A DNA stretch of 64,000 nucleotides, taken from assembly GCF_000224145.3 (NCBI RefSeq), contig NC_020166.2:1685211-1749210 (forward strand), read 5' to 3'. Under the pieces are notes generated by a model that was not told where the DNA came from, ran no database searches, and worked only from the letters and a program-made list of their open reading frames with translations. Source of the DNA: Ciona intestinalis (Eukaryota > Chordata > Ascidiacea > Phlebobranchia > Cionidae). The position numbers and the translations under genes were made by a program. Each line of letters begins with the position of its first letter. Position 1 is the stretch's first letter. Of this stretch, positions 26,101 through 42,323 are shown piece by piece.

Positions 26101-29100
26101 CTACTAAATGAACAATACGTCATTATAGAAAACTATGCTAAAATATAAGTGGGGTCATGTAAGACTTTAACAGTAACTGTGTGTGACACTGGCAGTGCAA
26201 TGTCAAGTATGGTAATATATTAAAGTTATGTGTGCAAGTTAGTGCATATCAGAGATTAATTTAAACTTCAAATCGATTCAAAATTCAATATTTTCATGAA
26301 AGTGACATGCAAGTCTTATCTTATATCAGAGATAATCAATTTTATAAGATTGCAACCAACTATCTATAACCGAGGTCCTTGGTGGGATACTAATCATATA
26401 ATACACAACTTCTTGCCTACAGATATTAAACTTTAAATCATGGTTTAGTAGTTTCAGACACACAATGTGGCCTGGTGTATCAGACGACACTCATGTTTTA
26501 ACTTGGCAGTGAGCATGAGGTGTATGAATACACCATGTGTGTCTGGTGTATAAGAAGACACCCATGTTATAACTTAACAGTGAGCATGAGGTGTATGAAT
26601 GCATCATGTGTGTCTGGTGTATAAGAAGACATTTGTGTTCTAACTCAACAGAGAACATAGGGTGTGGGAACACGCCATGTGTGCCTTTAAACATCTACAG
26701 CCCGACAGTGAGCATGGGGTTCTTACATTTGTTGTCATCTCAACAACTTGTGGATGATTCTTCCTATAATGAGGATCGAACCCAGGATCGGAGGATGTCG
26801 ATTTAGCGATGTCTCCATGTGAGAGTCTCTCCTCATCTTGGTAGCGATATTTCTGGAAAAATACAAAGTTTAAGACTTACATATGTGTAACGGTAAGGAC
26901 CTATTGAAAATGCTAATGGTAGCACCCTGGTAGTGGCCAACTCTGACCTAAATCCTAGGTCTAACTTAGCATACCATACAACATACACATACAGAATACA
27001 GCTTAATAAACTAATTTTACAGTATTTCTAATATTTTTCTAAGTGTTTACCACAGCCAACGCAAATACAGCTAAAAGTTAAACGTATTATTCCAGCGTTT
27101 ACCTTCAGCACACAATTACGAACGGTTTACTAAATTGCGTCGGCAATTATTAATTACCCCGACTTTCTAGGGCTTAGGTCATGTATATAGAAGCATGCGG
27201 GTTTGGAAAAATGTACATCAGAATAAATCAGCCTTGCTTCTTCGTATTTTGTGGTTTGATTAAACTGCACAAAGAAGCCGCATATACAAGGGGGTCAATT
27301 ACACGCTACGTTATTGGATCGCTGCCAGCATTCTATCGACGCCATTATATAAGGCCTCGTATAATTATGTGCAACGTATTAACTACGGTGGCGAATTAAC
27401 AGCAAACCCCAGAGGTGCTGTGTGTTGTTATAAGGTTCGATTGAATGTTATGCGATTAAGACGACGTGCGAATGAATAAATGAACATGACCTATTTATTC
27501 TCGCGTGGCGGAGACACGACAGTTTTTTATAATGTAAACGGGTATTTTGTTTCTTACGTCTTGTGCCCGCTTACGGGTTACCACCTATGTTAATATATAC
27601 AACTGTGTATGTTGTTTTGGACATTCAAAATGTATACAAGAACAAATATACAGCGGCCTACCCAACCTACTATATTACTACAGTTGAATCGTATTAACTT
27701 TTAATCATTCGTAAACCTTTGGATTACTTTTAAGTAGGTCAAGCGTTTATCATTGTTTGAAGTAAACTTAAAAACTAAACCATGTTTAAAACAAAGTTTA
27801 AAAATTAAATTAAGTTTAACGCTAGCTTACACGAGAGTAGCGTTACCGTGGCAAACTTTGTATCGATCTAAGCTCTGCTTGTTATTACTTTAAAGCTACA
27901 TGACGGTGCTACCATAGAAACTTGGTGGGTATAAAAGATTAACTGGTATTTAACTGGAAACCACCAGAACGCTATATGTAGTAGGGTGGGGGACAATCCG
28001 AAGAAGGGACACCTTTTTATTTTATATTTTCGTCCCATTTGGTAGTAAACAAAGAACATTTAAAGAATTATAAAACTGTATCTTAACGACTCCCATAGAC
28101 AGTTATTAATCGTTTAAAACACGATCAGGATACTTGGATATTATGTGTTATCGTTATGGGTGTCCCGTCTTCTGTCGGCACACAATTATCAAAGGTTTAT
28201 ATCTACATTATTCTCTTCCGGTACCGTTTTCCATCTACTATATATTATTAACAGTCTTCCGGTAACTACAAGACACTTTTAACCCAGATTACAATTCATC
28301 TTATCACTTTGTTATCTGAATTAACTAAAAATCCCACAAGCCCAATACATTTTTTAAGTTTACTAAAAAAAAACGTTTTCTGTTATTACGAAACATTTAA
28401 CACCTATATTGCAATTTAATTGCTTCGTTACTTCAACTTTTTATCTAACAACTTTGGGTAACATTCTAAGATGTATATGATGTTGATGTATAGGTGTTAT
28501 AAAATTATATTCTGGCAATAGTTTATTATGTGACATTTAAAGGACTAATAGTTTATAATGGACCCTTATATATAACAAAATATTTTATGCCTAAAGTTCC
28601 CTTTTAGAATCAGAAAACATTCTGTTTGTCGGTAAATTAATGCAAGCAATGGTGACAAATGGCGCGTGCAATTTCAGCATTAAATTCCCTGCAAATGTTC
28701 TCGGGTGTAGGCTTAATGTGAGCGACACATGGAAGGGTATTGACGTGATGGGTCTAGGGATGCACATTACAGAATAATTAGGTATTCTAGGATATCCTAG
28801 AATACTTTATTTCGAATCTAGAATTCCGAATCTAGAATTTCGAATCTTTTTTTATTTATAGGAAAAAATATTTTTACCCACACAAGTCAGTTTATTGAGT
28901 CTCTCATATTAGTCTTGTTGGATCATGAGCTGTAAAATGATCAAAAATTGTACTATTGGGTAGTTTTTGCGTCATGAAACGTATAGCAGGCTATGAAAAG
29001 ACGTTGCAAAACGTTTACTCTCGAAAGTCCCACAAACACAATTTTTTTTTTTTCAAAAATATTAACTTTTAAAAATTGTTAATATAGTGTATGAGATGAC

Positions 29101-32100
29101 ACATGATGACGTCATTAATAAGAATACCGAATCCCGTAATTAGATTCGAATACAAAAGGATTCGAATCTTACAGATTCGAAATTCTGTAATGTGCATCCC
29201 TAGATGGGTCGGGTATATGTCAGTGGATATATGGGGGTATAAGGTTAAATCGGCCTTACATGCAACAGATAGGGCTTATATTGAAACTGTAAAGTTGAGG
29301 GCCGCCCAACGCATGACTTGCCCGCCTATCATGTCATTAATTATGCACGAACAGCATGAGGCCAACGGTAGAGCAGCACATGCTATTACAGTATACGTTC
29401 AATGCATTCAATATGTGGCCAACGGGTTCTTATTACTTTTTAAGGTTGCTTGCAATTTGGAGGCGGTGTGAATTTAAAACTATCATTACTTTACAATAAT
29501 TAATAAAAATGGCATATGCAGTGTAAATTTGGGGTACATTCTATTACAGTATACGTTAAATGTATTTGATGTGATTCTAATTACTTCTATGTTATTCTAA
29601 CTTACTGCAACATTCGGTGTGACTTACGCCGTGGAACTATTGCGTTTACGTTATAATACAAAAAAAAAACAAGTTTTGGCATACGCTGTGCAACGTAACG
29701 CTGTACTGGGAATGCATTGAGTTTAAATAGTTTAAAAAACATTGGCATTCCTGCATCGTGCGTTAACTAATCGTTACTGGTTAGTAAAAACCCAAATAAA
29801 GTCAAACTCGATGTAAACAAAAATGAAGCTGATACCCAACTTTATTATGTCTCATATATTACTATGTGTCGCTATGCTCCTATTATGGTCGCGTGTTATA
29901 TTTCGCATGGGCTGTACTAGATACGATGACATAGTATACTTAATTTGCTTGACGTAAGAGAGAATAAAATACACCTTACAAAACCATCATATATTAAATA
30001 GCATCACATTATACATAAGCTTTATTGGAGTTAATAAACACCACTTCAAAATCGGTGAGACAACACCTTAATTTCGAGACAATACCTAACTTGAAAACAA
30101 GCCAATTGGAAATTGACGCCAATGGCAATATGTGATGACGTATTGATCCACACGATACCGTGTTATTGCCAAGCATTATAATCACGCCAAGAACAAGATA
30201 CAACGACGAAAACAGCTGTAGTACCAGATACAAGTGAATATAATGCAGCATATTAGACTAGTACACGTAGAAACTAAAGCCTAATGTATTAATGTAACCC
30301 TGATGAAGTCTTGCTGAGTAGTGTTATACTGGAAAAGCACATAAAGACTATTTCCTAAGGTTATAGTTATATATTTCTGAAAATAGTCTTTGTTTTCTAT
30401 TAAATGGGACAAGAACATAGTATGAAAACATGTCCCAATTTACTCCAACCTATTATATACCATTACGGTATTCTTAAGCTCTCAACGTATATAGCTTACC
30501 TTACAACCGAATGAATAGTTAAATGTAGCCCGTTTACATTTCATACTACACGAACATAACATTCTGTGCCTGCAAGAACATTAACCCTGCAAAAGCTTGT
30601 TTTAAACCGAGATCAATTACTGCACCTCGTCCAACATGCATAGCTAAAATTAACTGTATATCCTAGCAGGTACTGGTCGCGTACTGCTGCGCAGGGTATG
30701 TTGTATCGATTAAATTTAAAACATGGTTGGTCGTCAAAACCCGGTAGCTTGGTATACTACAGTGTGCCTATACTCTGAACTGAGCAGTAATTGCATCATG
30801 ACACTTAAATAAACTAACACCTGCCGATGCCTCAACTTGTTAGGCGACAACTTTAAACAGTATCGTATACGGATTAAACCTTACGCGTACATTAGTAACC
30901 GCTAGCGCTAATTAATCAGTACCTTTCTATAGAACGTTAACTGCACAAGATTGAATACTTTTAACTAGCAGCTAGATCGTGGGCCGGTAAAGCAAAGTGG
31001 CGCAGTACGGTCTTTATTGTCCTACCATCGATCGAACAAGAACAGAGACAGCATCGATTTTTGGGTGACGAAGGAAAAGTAATTGTGACCCCGGGGAAAT
31101 TTTACTTGAAGGCGACTTCTGGTATTATTTTAATACCCATATTGTATGGATTGATACAGTGCACTACTTGTAAAGGGAATGTAAGATGGGGAAAGAGAGT
31201 AGTAAACATGCGAAGTACAGCTATACTGCGAAGTTGCATGCTAAGATTATCTTTATCTAAAATAGGCTCAGTCCTTGTAATATTTCAATGCCTCTTTTGT
31301 GCAATTGGATTAATTTAATGTATTACTTGTACATTAAGTGAACACAAAGGTAGCGAAAGGGTGGTAATTCTGCAAATAAAGTTACAGCTGTAGGAGAGTA
31401 GTATTTAGAGTATTTATAACTGCATATCTTGATACGGGTTTAGGTGTGCTGCGAAATTTTCATTAATAATTCTTAATTGCCAAATTGGCAAATTTGTTGG
31501 AAGTTTAGCGTGCGCTGTAAGGAATTTATTAAAAGAGTTTTTATAAGTGTAGGAAGACGGAGACGGACGAATTTATAGCATTTAGGTTAAGCTGTTGCCC
31601 TGGAAAGGCACTGAGAAAAGCATACACGCAGCAATGCAACTATTTTTGGGGGCAATAATATACAATATGATACAAAAAGCTTGGGTTAATAGAAGTTGAT
31701 AATACAGTTATTACCACAACACAACACAAAGTACAAACCTTTGCAAAGCATAAACAGGACATTGTACAAGGTTGCTGAATGCTATTTCCAGTGAGATATT
31801 ATAACGGTATATATGCCCTACATCACAGTTGTGGGTAATATATACAAACATGCGTCTTACACACTAATTTATACAATACGATTTTCTATGCCCTGTTCAT
31901 AAGAAATTTGTTAACAAGAGAAAAAGGGGAAAATAAATGAAAAACTCAAGGTATCGTAACGACGAAAGAATGTTCCGTTTTTGTAATACGTAGTCATAAA
32001 AACAGCCATAAAAATCGGAGATGAGTTTTACTACGTTGCTACTTGCTATGCCACAACCACAACCCAAAGGTAGTATTAGGTACATATTAATAATACTGAC

Positions 32101-35100
32101 CAATAGATCTACGAGAACTAATTATTTTGCTGCAAAATATAACACAACTTTATGACATAGCTTTATTTATCTCATCACCGAAAATGGTAACGAAGACCAA
32201 ATTAATTAAAACAACAAAAACAATGGAATTAGGGGCAAAGTCGTTAAAACACGTCATGGATAAAATACATACGAAAGTATTGGTTAAAAGCGTGTCTGTT
32301 AACTCCAACATACAGGAAACTAACTACAGAACGTAGAGTCTGTCAAATGAATATTTCGTTTGAATGCACAGCTGTATTTAAGATTTAATAGCACGTTCCA
32401 TACAAGATGCACGTATATTGGTACCGCACTGCACAAATAAACAGCTGAAAATAGAATATTTTCCAAGTAATATCGATTCCTTATCTCGGTTTACCAGACT
32501 TAATATATACGCAACAACAAGAATTCTTTAAATTTTAAATTAAGCCTGGAGCTTCAAAAGCGTTGCTAGTTCTATCCTATTAGGTATAAATTATAACTTT
32601 ATTCTTCTATGTACGTCGCGTGCACGCCTAATCTTTATTAAAAAGCCTGATCACTACATCAAAAGTTATAGTTGCTACGTTGGTGCTAAATTTATGCGAT
32701 TTTTTGTCTAGTTTAATAGAATGTGAACTATAGCCCTGATCGTATTCAACTCAACAACACATCACATTAGAATCTATACTCTATTCTGCATCATTTTTGT
32801 TCCCTAAGGTACATTATACGGGGAAACGTTAAACTGCGGCGAGCATAATCGATACACATGTATAATGCATTGGGTCAGGGAACCGCAAACTCTTCTTGTG
32901 GTGTAACATGGCAACATGGAGACAAGGAATAAAACGCAATAAAACTATTCGAAAAGAACTCTATACACGTCGTCACCTCAAGCCTAAAACGCCAGTCAAC
33001 TTTTTACCCGCCACACACGCGAGTAATTGCTTTAAAAAGCTTACAGTAAAGACGGGCCGTAATTAACGTGGAAAGATCGCAAATTAATTACGACTCTTAA
33101 CAAGGCTGTAAAAGATGACAAGTCTATAATTAAGCAGCTTGAATGAACTGTAGTAGAAGGAGGGTCTATTATTAGCCCGACGCCACTTTTCAGGACCAAA
33201 TAAAAATCTGAAAGTTGCAACACAGCCTTTGATAAAAGCAAACAACCTATATTTTTACACATTATAAGTTTTAAAACAACCACTATTAAAAACACTGCGT
33301 TATGAGAGTCACCAACGTCGTTTGCCGTGCTGACGTAATTTGCTCTCTAACGCCAACGTAGGGACAAATATTTATAGCAACCGGAGTTGGTCTCTCAAAG
33401 GAAGTGCAGACACTGTATCAGCGTGTTTCGTAAAATCAACACACATTGATTACACAAGCAGACTGCAATGCCGGAGAAAAGAAATCAAAATAAACTTTCT
33501 ATTAAAAAATTAATATGTCACTAGACTCACTACGGTTTACTGCTATTTTTGCTGACAATTTTTATACAAGAACAGTTTTAGTCAAACCAGTAAAAAACAG
33601 AACTCCATTTAAAAAGGCTGATTTTACAGCAGTGGTTAACATGCTCTGGCTATCTACAAGGCTAAACTCTGCTTAGGAAGAACCTGACACTTATTTTAGA
33701 ATCACTAAGCTTGAAAAACCTATACTTTTACAATTAAAGGCCACTGTACCAAACAGTTCACTTTGCTATACAACTGTCCAATGTTTAGAACATGTCTATA
33801 AGACACTGCCACACTGGCCATGCTATAACCACTCTTGAATAAATAAATCTATATTCAATACTTCACTATTGATGGGACAACTGTTTGGGAGAAAGGCTTA
33901 TTAAAACTATTGGCAAGTTATCATTAAATGAGATATTATGGCAATACCTTAAGGAATTGTGGTCAAATATGAAACTCACATTAAAATGCAATTGCCCAGT
34001 TTTCCGAATATTAAACATTTAAAATTGGACATTTAAGTGATAGGTCACTATCCAATTTAAGGTATAGAACAGTGCGGTAATGGATAAGATGGATACTGTT
34101 AGTACAGTTTTAGCAATTACCAACAACCTTTTACCTTTTTAACAATTTACAGCAAAACAGTCATAAAGACATAATTCTGTAAATATTCTCTGTTTACTAC
34201 CAAAGGGGTTGATAAAAAAAAGCAAATAGTGGCTAACAACTAAGCTACTACATATGAGCGAGTAGCTTAAGTAAACAATATACACGTAAGTATTTGAGAA
34301 CAATATACAGGCTTGTGGATTAGAACATGGAAAATGTAAGTGTTGCAATGTTTGCATTTATTTATAATAAACAATAACACATAACACATATCCTATATTT
34401 CGAATGACATTGGATTCAACAAGTTTTTTTTAACCCCTGCTTACCCGCAATACTTCCAATGAGCAACAACAAAAATTTGTATTAACACCTTACAAGCATA
34501 GACCAAAGACTTAATCAGTAAAAAGTACATAATTATTATACAATTATACAAACATATAAACCAGCTGCTATAAACAGATAATATGCCCATCATTGCTCTA
34601 TGGATCATACCTTATCGTTGGCATTGTTATTGTAGTGTAGTTCACTAGTGTTATGATGCCACGCTATAGATGAGGGCTCCATGTTTAGTTGATCGCCTCC
34701 TATCCGCTGGAAAGCTTCAATCAACGTCACTTCATAATATTCCTGAATGTCTACCAAGGATGAATGATGGCTAGTATATAGGCTGGTAATACAAAACACA
34801 TACACACCCATAGGCCTCGGTGTCAAACTTTTTAACATGCCAATGAAAGTTGGATGATGATGGTTATTGGGTATTAAATTAAGCGTTCCCAAATTTTGCA
34901 AGCTTTAGTCTTAAACTTTATCTGCAATCTAAAGGACTTATCCAAAAATTGAGAAACCAAAGCATGGCCTACCAAGTAACGCATGGAACAGTTCACTTCG
35001 AAATATGTCCATAACTTTTTCCAATGCTCCACGTAGAGCCATGTCACCAGGCTTTGTCAGTTTAACATGGTATTGTTGAAGCAATGCTAAAGCACGCTCA

Positions 35101-35853
35101 GCATCTGAAAACAAAAGTTCAAAAAACATCACAAAGAAAAAAAAAATTAGAAGAATGTAAAGAAAGAATGTGTTTAAGTATAGTAATAAAGAAACAATGG
35201 TTGATAAAACATGCTTAAAAAGATTCTATTTGAATAATCAACTTATAATGCCAGTTATATTATTATAATGCCAGTTATAGAAAAACATTTATATTACCTC
35301 TTTGGTACACCGTTAGTTAGTTAAAATATATTTCATTTACTGGATAAAGTAGCACATGTTCTATGCTTGAAAGTATACACAACCTATTTGATGAAAACGT
35401 GCAACTAATACATGGGCCCATTGTGACAGTTTTTAGTGATACTGATATTTTCATTTAAAATACTTCAAATAAAAACACTTCCTATTTAATCAATAAAGGT
35501 CATATTTTTAAGTGTACTTCATATCACCCGCATCACTAAACACTACTTGACTTTTCGTGATGAACATTAAGGTCTTATTTCACACACCTTGTGCCGCTTA
35601 CAAGTTACCATGTATATAACTTTGTTGGTGATTATTTTCCTGTATGGCTGACAATTTGGACAACCCATTAGTGACAACTGGGTTGGAATAATTGCTGTTA
35701 TTGTCTTACCAAAGGACACATTTGCACAATATAACACATTCAAAAGTATATACTTTCTTTAAAATGTTTTCCCTGAACCATTAAACTAGTTTGCCTGATT
35801 ATTTAAATATAAGTTTTAACTTAAATATAAATACCTTGTTTTCTCACAGGCAT
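8188..35853 (-). CDS. DLG1: Discs large homolog (MAGUK scaffold), 25 coding exons
   Basis: Coding exons on the minus strand: 35835-35853, 34973-35104, 34611-34750, 26727-26852, 26017-26064, 25566-25619, 25225-25349, 24765-24863, 23708-23823, 23243-23379, 22586-22841, 22094-22226, 21528-21684, 20407-20509, 14848-15009, 13703-13779, 13075-13200, 11883-11985, 11614-11655, 10703-10744, 10115-10216, 9546-9718, 9042-9151, 8675-8766, 8188-8294. All phases agree (2781 nt, 926 residues). Domains: L27 (about 1-64, starting MPVRKQDAERAL), PDZ1 (165-252, GLGFSIAGG), PDZ2 (276-362), PDZ3 (462-548, GLGFNIVGG), SH3 (580-647), HOOK ([15 protein letters not shown]) and a guanylate kinase-like domain (737-921) with LGPFKD instead of a nucleotide P-loop, as in inactive MAGUK kinase folds. 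DLG organises junctional and synaptic membrane proteins. Vertebrates have several DLGs; the symbol marks the family, not a proven one-to-one orthologue. Confidence 0.96.
10800..10998. repeat. Two diverged copies of a roughly 120-bp repeat
   Basis: Blocks with ccattacc...ccccaaca...agggtgctacca followed by gaggcagtttatagacactc occur at about 10825-10925 and in part at 10935-10998. A related copy lies at 9880-9990. They sit in DLG introns and look like a dispersed family. Confidence 0.5.
11690..11840. repeat. 71-bp family units (antisense)
   Basis: Units with cctcatgctcactgtccagttataac and cacacatggtgtattcatac run in the reverse orientation of the copy at 26466-26720. They lie in a DLG intron. 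Confidence 0.6.
12889..13033 (-). mobile_element. MITE copy
   Basis: It starts gtactgcggggtaagatgg and ends near aaaccatcttacctc, the two ends forming inverted repeats. The inner block (ctttgtttactaattactacc) is in reverse orientation. It lies in the DLG intron between the two exons at 11883-11985 and 13075-13200. Confidence 0.7.
14366..14552 (+). mobile_element. MITE copy
   Basis: Internal blocks tagtagtaaacaaagaatat and gttgttaattgttcaaaaag lie in the family order, and the right end reads ggtatcccatcttacctcacagtactg. It lies in a DLG intron. Confidence 0.65.
16474..16668 (+). mobile_element. MITE copy, well preserved
   Basis: The left end atagtagggtggggtaagat and the right end ctttccccgcagtactata form inverted repeats within a TA-rich target. 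A second half copy in the other orientation follows directly (about 16690-16835). Confidence 0.75.
17745..17953 (+). mobile_element. MITE copy
   Basis: Left end actgtggggtaagatggaaa, right end gtgtcccatcttacgccac, with the inner block tggtagtaaacaaagaacat. It ends 19 bp from the donor side of the DLG alternative first exon (17972). Confidence 0.75.
17972..18143 (-). CDS. DLG1: DLG alternative first coding exon (predicted short SH3-GK isoform)
   Basis: An ATG at 18143 opens 57 codons plus one base and ends at a GT donor (gtttgtaaaac). This is the same phase 1 as the normal upstream exon (20407-20509), so it splices in frame to the SH3 exon at 15009. The spliced product would be 435 residues: a new 57-residue N-terminus, then SH3, HOOK and GK, without L27 or any PDZ. 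The new part starts [12 protein letters not shown] and contains a strongly basic stretch, [11 protein letters not shown], that could bind acidic membranes or act in nuclear targeting. No acceptor-like tract precedes it, so I read it as a first exon rather than a cassette exon. No transcript evidence was available. Confidence 0.6.
19174..19327. promoter_or_regulatory. CRE/ETS cluster, candidate DLG internal promoter or enhancer
   Basis: Two perfect cAMP-response elements, TGACGTCA, lie at 19174-19181 and 19205-19212, each inside the same longer palindrome atgtgacgtcacac. An ETS-type core (ccggaaac) lies between them. Half-type sites follow: TGCGTCA at 19299-19305 and TGACGTAA at 19320-19327. 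The cluster is about 1 kb upstream of the alternative first exon. CREB/ATF binding is inferred from the motifs only. Confidence 0.5.
20529..20765. repeat. Diverged tandem duplication, about 125-bp period
   Basis: The order tatattctagtgggtg, cttgagtgacttatccatgg, ttgagctgctgaggctatta, cagtgtatggataag is repeated with changes from about 20654. It lies in the DLG intron between the two PDZ3 exons. Confidence 0.7.
22960..23085. mobile_element. Possible hAT-like element remnant
   Basis: The stretch ending ggcctgcaggccgcaggttg followed by cacgcccttg resembles the end of a hAT non-autonomous element. I could not find a matching opposite end or a target duplication. It lies in a DLG intron. Confidence 0.3.
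24201..24679. mobile_element. Non-autonomous hAT-like element with 8-bp target duplication
   Basis: This 479-bp element starts caggggttcccaaac and ends gttttggaacccctg, imperfect inverted repeats. The 8-bp sequence atttagcc flanks it exactly on both sides (24193-24200 and 24680-24687), the duplication size of hAT transposases. It has no open frame of transposase length. It sits in the DLG intron between the two PDZ1 exons and the linker exon. Confidence 0.88.
26466..26720. repeat. Minisatellite-like array, 71-bp unit
   Basis: About three and a half units with starts 71 bp apart (26539, 26610, 26681 by the motif following catgt). Each contains gtgtctggtgtataagaag, then ataacttaacagtgagcatg and aggtgtatgaa. 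It ends a few bases before a DLG exon donor (26727). Confidence 0.8.
27979..28175 (+). mobile_element. MITE copy
   Basis: The left end reads tagtagggtgggggacaatc. The inner blocks tggtagtaaacaaagaacat and cccatagacagttattaatc are in family order, and the right end reads ggtgtcccgtcttctgtcgg. Confidence 0.72.
28755..29202. mobile_element. Non-autonomous hAT-like element with perfect 21-bp TIRs
   Basis: This 448-bp element begins tagggatgcacattacagaat and ends with its exact reverse complement. The 8-bp sequence gatgggtc flanks it on both sides (28747-28754 and 29203-29210). Inside are repeated ttcgaat/attcgaat motifs and a perfect palindrome around ctaggatatcctag. It has no transposase-length frame. 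Perfect ends and an intact target duplication suggest a fairly young insertion. Confidence 0.92.
34072..34212 (-). mobile_element. MITE copy, partial
   Basis: It starts gtgcggtaatggataagatgg and contains attctgtaaatattctctg followed by tttactaccaaa, the reverse-oriented inner block. The far terminus is truncated. It lies in the DLG intron. Confidence 0.55.
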
Positions 35854-36899
35854 TATTCTTGCATTAACAGCAGCACCACAGAAACTTATACAAAATACAA
35901 AAAGTTCATAACATTACCTGTTTAATTCAATAAATTTTGTTAAATGTAATGCAACTAAAGGACATTAATTTACTGAATCAGCTTTAGCTTTAGAATAAAT
36001 TTAATTATGTCATAAGACTCATAACAAGTTATAGGCTACTTTTCATGCTAACAAATAAACGAAAAACAAGATATTACAATAACAAATAAACACTGTTTAT
36101 GTACTATGTTTAAATTATGACATTGAAAATAGTAGTTTTATTACTAAATCAAAAGTCTTGAACTCTTCTGACGTTTACACCCACACACAAGATTAGAAAA
36201 GTGTCTGGTCAGATGACAGCCATAATCTACTTAATACATGCTGTATAAAACATATTTTAAATGTATCAACTGAATCTGTGATACATTTAAACAATATATA
36301 TAAATGTATATACCCCTCATAAACTAGATCTGGTTTGTATACGCTTTCTTCACCAATGAAATTACTAAGGTGTTTAATTTCCCTTTGTGTACGATTTACA
36401 CCTTTAGTTCATCATTGAAAACTAATCCCGTAATGTAAGCGTTATCTCACTACGAGATTATTAGGTACTAACAATTTAAAATCTAATTAATATACAATTG
36501 TAAATGTGATAAACGCAGTTTTTAAATTGGTTCAAATTTGAGAAATACTGTACCGAGTGACTGTACCCGTATGACTCATGTCGGCAAATATTTAACCGAG
36601 GAAACCTGTGAAAGAATGCCGCAGGACAAAAAATTGCGGTTTGAAAACATTACATTTAATTGCTGATTTTACTTAATTGTTTTGATAATTTGATTAAAAG
36701 GGCGCCAAATGACTTATTGAAATCTATTTACAAATTTGAATTCCATTTAAAAATTATCGCAGCGCCCTCTGTGGAAGTTTGTGTGGTCGTTATAGAAACT
36801 CCGTAAGCTTCTTGGAACTTTTGTTTTGGTTCATTTTTTGCTAAAATTCGAGGCATATGATCCATTTTCAGACGTTTGTTAAGATAATATATAATAGAG
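35854..36899. promoter_or_regulatory. Divergent region between DLG and CFAP100
   Basis: This 1046-bp stretch separates the start codons of DLG (minus) and CFAP100 (plus). It should contain the DLG 5' UTR and both promoters. An AP-1-type site TGACTCA lies at 36572-36578. I saw no convincing RFX X-box, which might have been expected for a ciliary gene. Confidence 0.5.
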
Positions 36900-41919
<5,020 letters not shown>

Positions 41920-42323
41920 CCCTATCGTTTTACTTCAGAATCTTAACTCCAGCGTAGCTCGCCGTTTTGCCCTTCATAAAGCTAAGATATATGTTTACGT
42001 TATACAACATAGCTTATGCCATGAAAATTAACCAAACGTCTGCAATGGTATGTAGATGTACCTTTGAATAACCGCTACCCAAAGCATAAGCTACATTGTT
42101 GTGTAAACGCCACTCAAAACATGATAGTTTAAATTAGAACATTTATCCTGGGAAAACTATCTTTAAAATGGTATGTTGGTTTTCTAATTTTGATCTGAAT
42201 ATAATATACAAACATCTATTCAAGCGCGGCGTGGTTTATTATGGCACAACAGCAAATAAGTTACAGAATATTAACAATTCTTGTATACGAGAACATATCA
42301 CAGTGAAGACGTCATAATACGCT
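41920..42323. other. Spacer between CFAP100 and the unrecognised gene
   Basis: The two genes converge here. I see only 3' flanking sequence, AT-rich, with no recognised element. Confidence 0.5.

Larger units (their letters stand above)
26853..34610. other. Large DLG intron after the L27 exons
   Basis: A 7.8-kb intron between the L27 exons and the exon starting KYRYQDEE. It contains a hAT-like element (28755-29202), MITE copies (27979-28175, 30386-30462, 34072-34212) and a SINE-like stretch (about 27465-27610). In vertebrate DLG4 a palmitoylated alternative first exon splices to the equivalent exon. I looked for an ATG followed by paired cysteines here and did not find a convincing one. Confidence 0.6.

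Noticed and set aside
29103..29471. 122-codon plus-strand frame in the large DLG intron
   Set aside because: It begins inside the hAT-like element and runs through its end; no domain or splice signal supports it.
26853..34610. Search for a palmitoylated alternative DLG first exon like that of vertebrate DLG4
   Set aside because: No ATG followed by paired cysteines and an in-phase donor was found by eye; absence is not proven.
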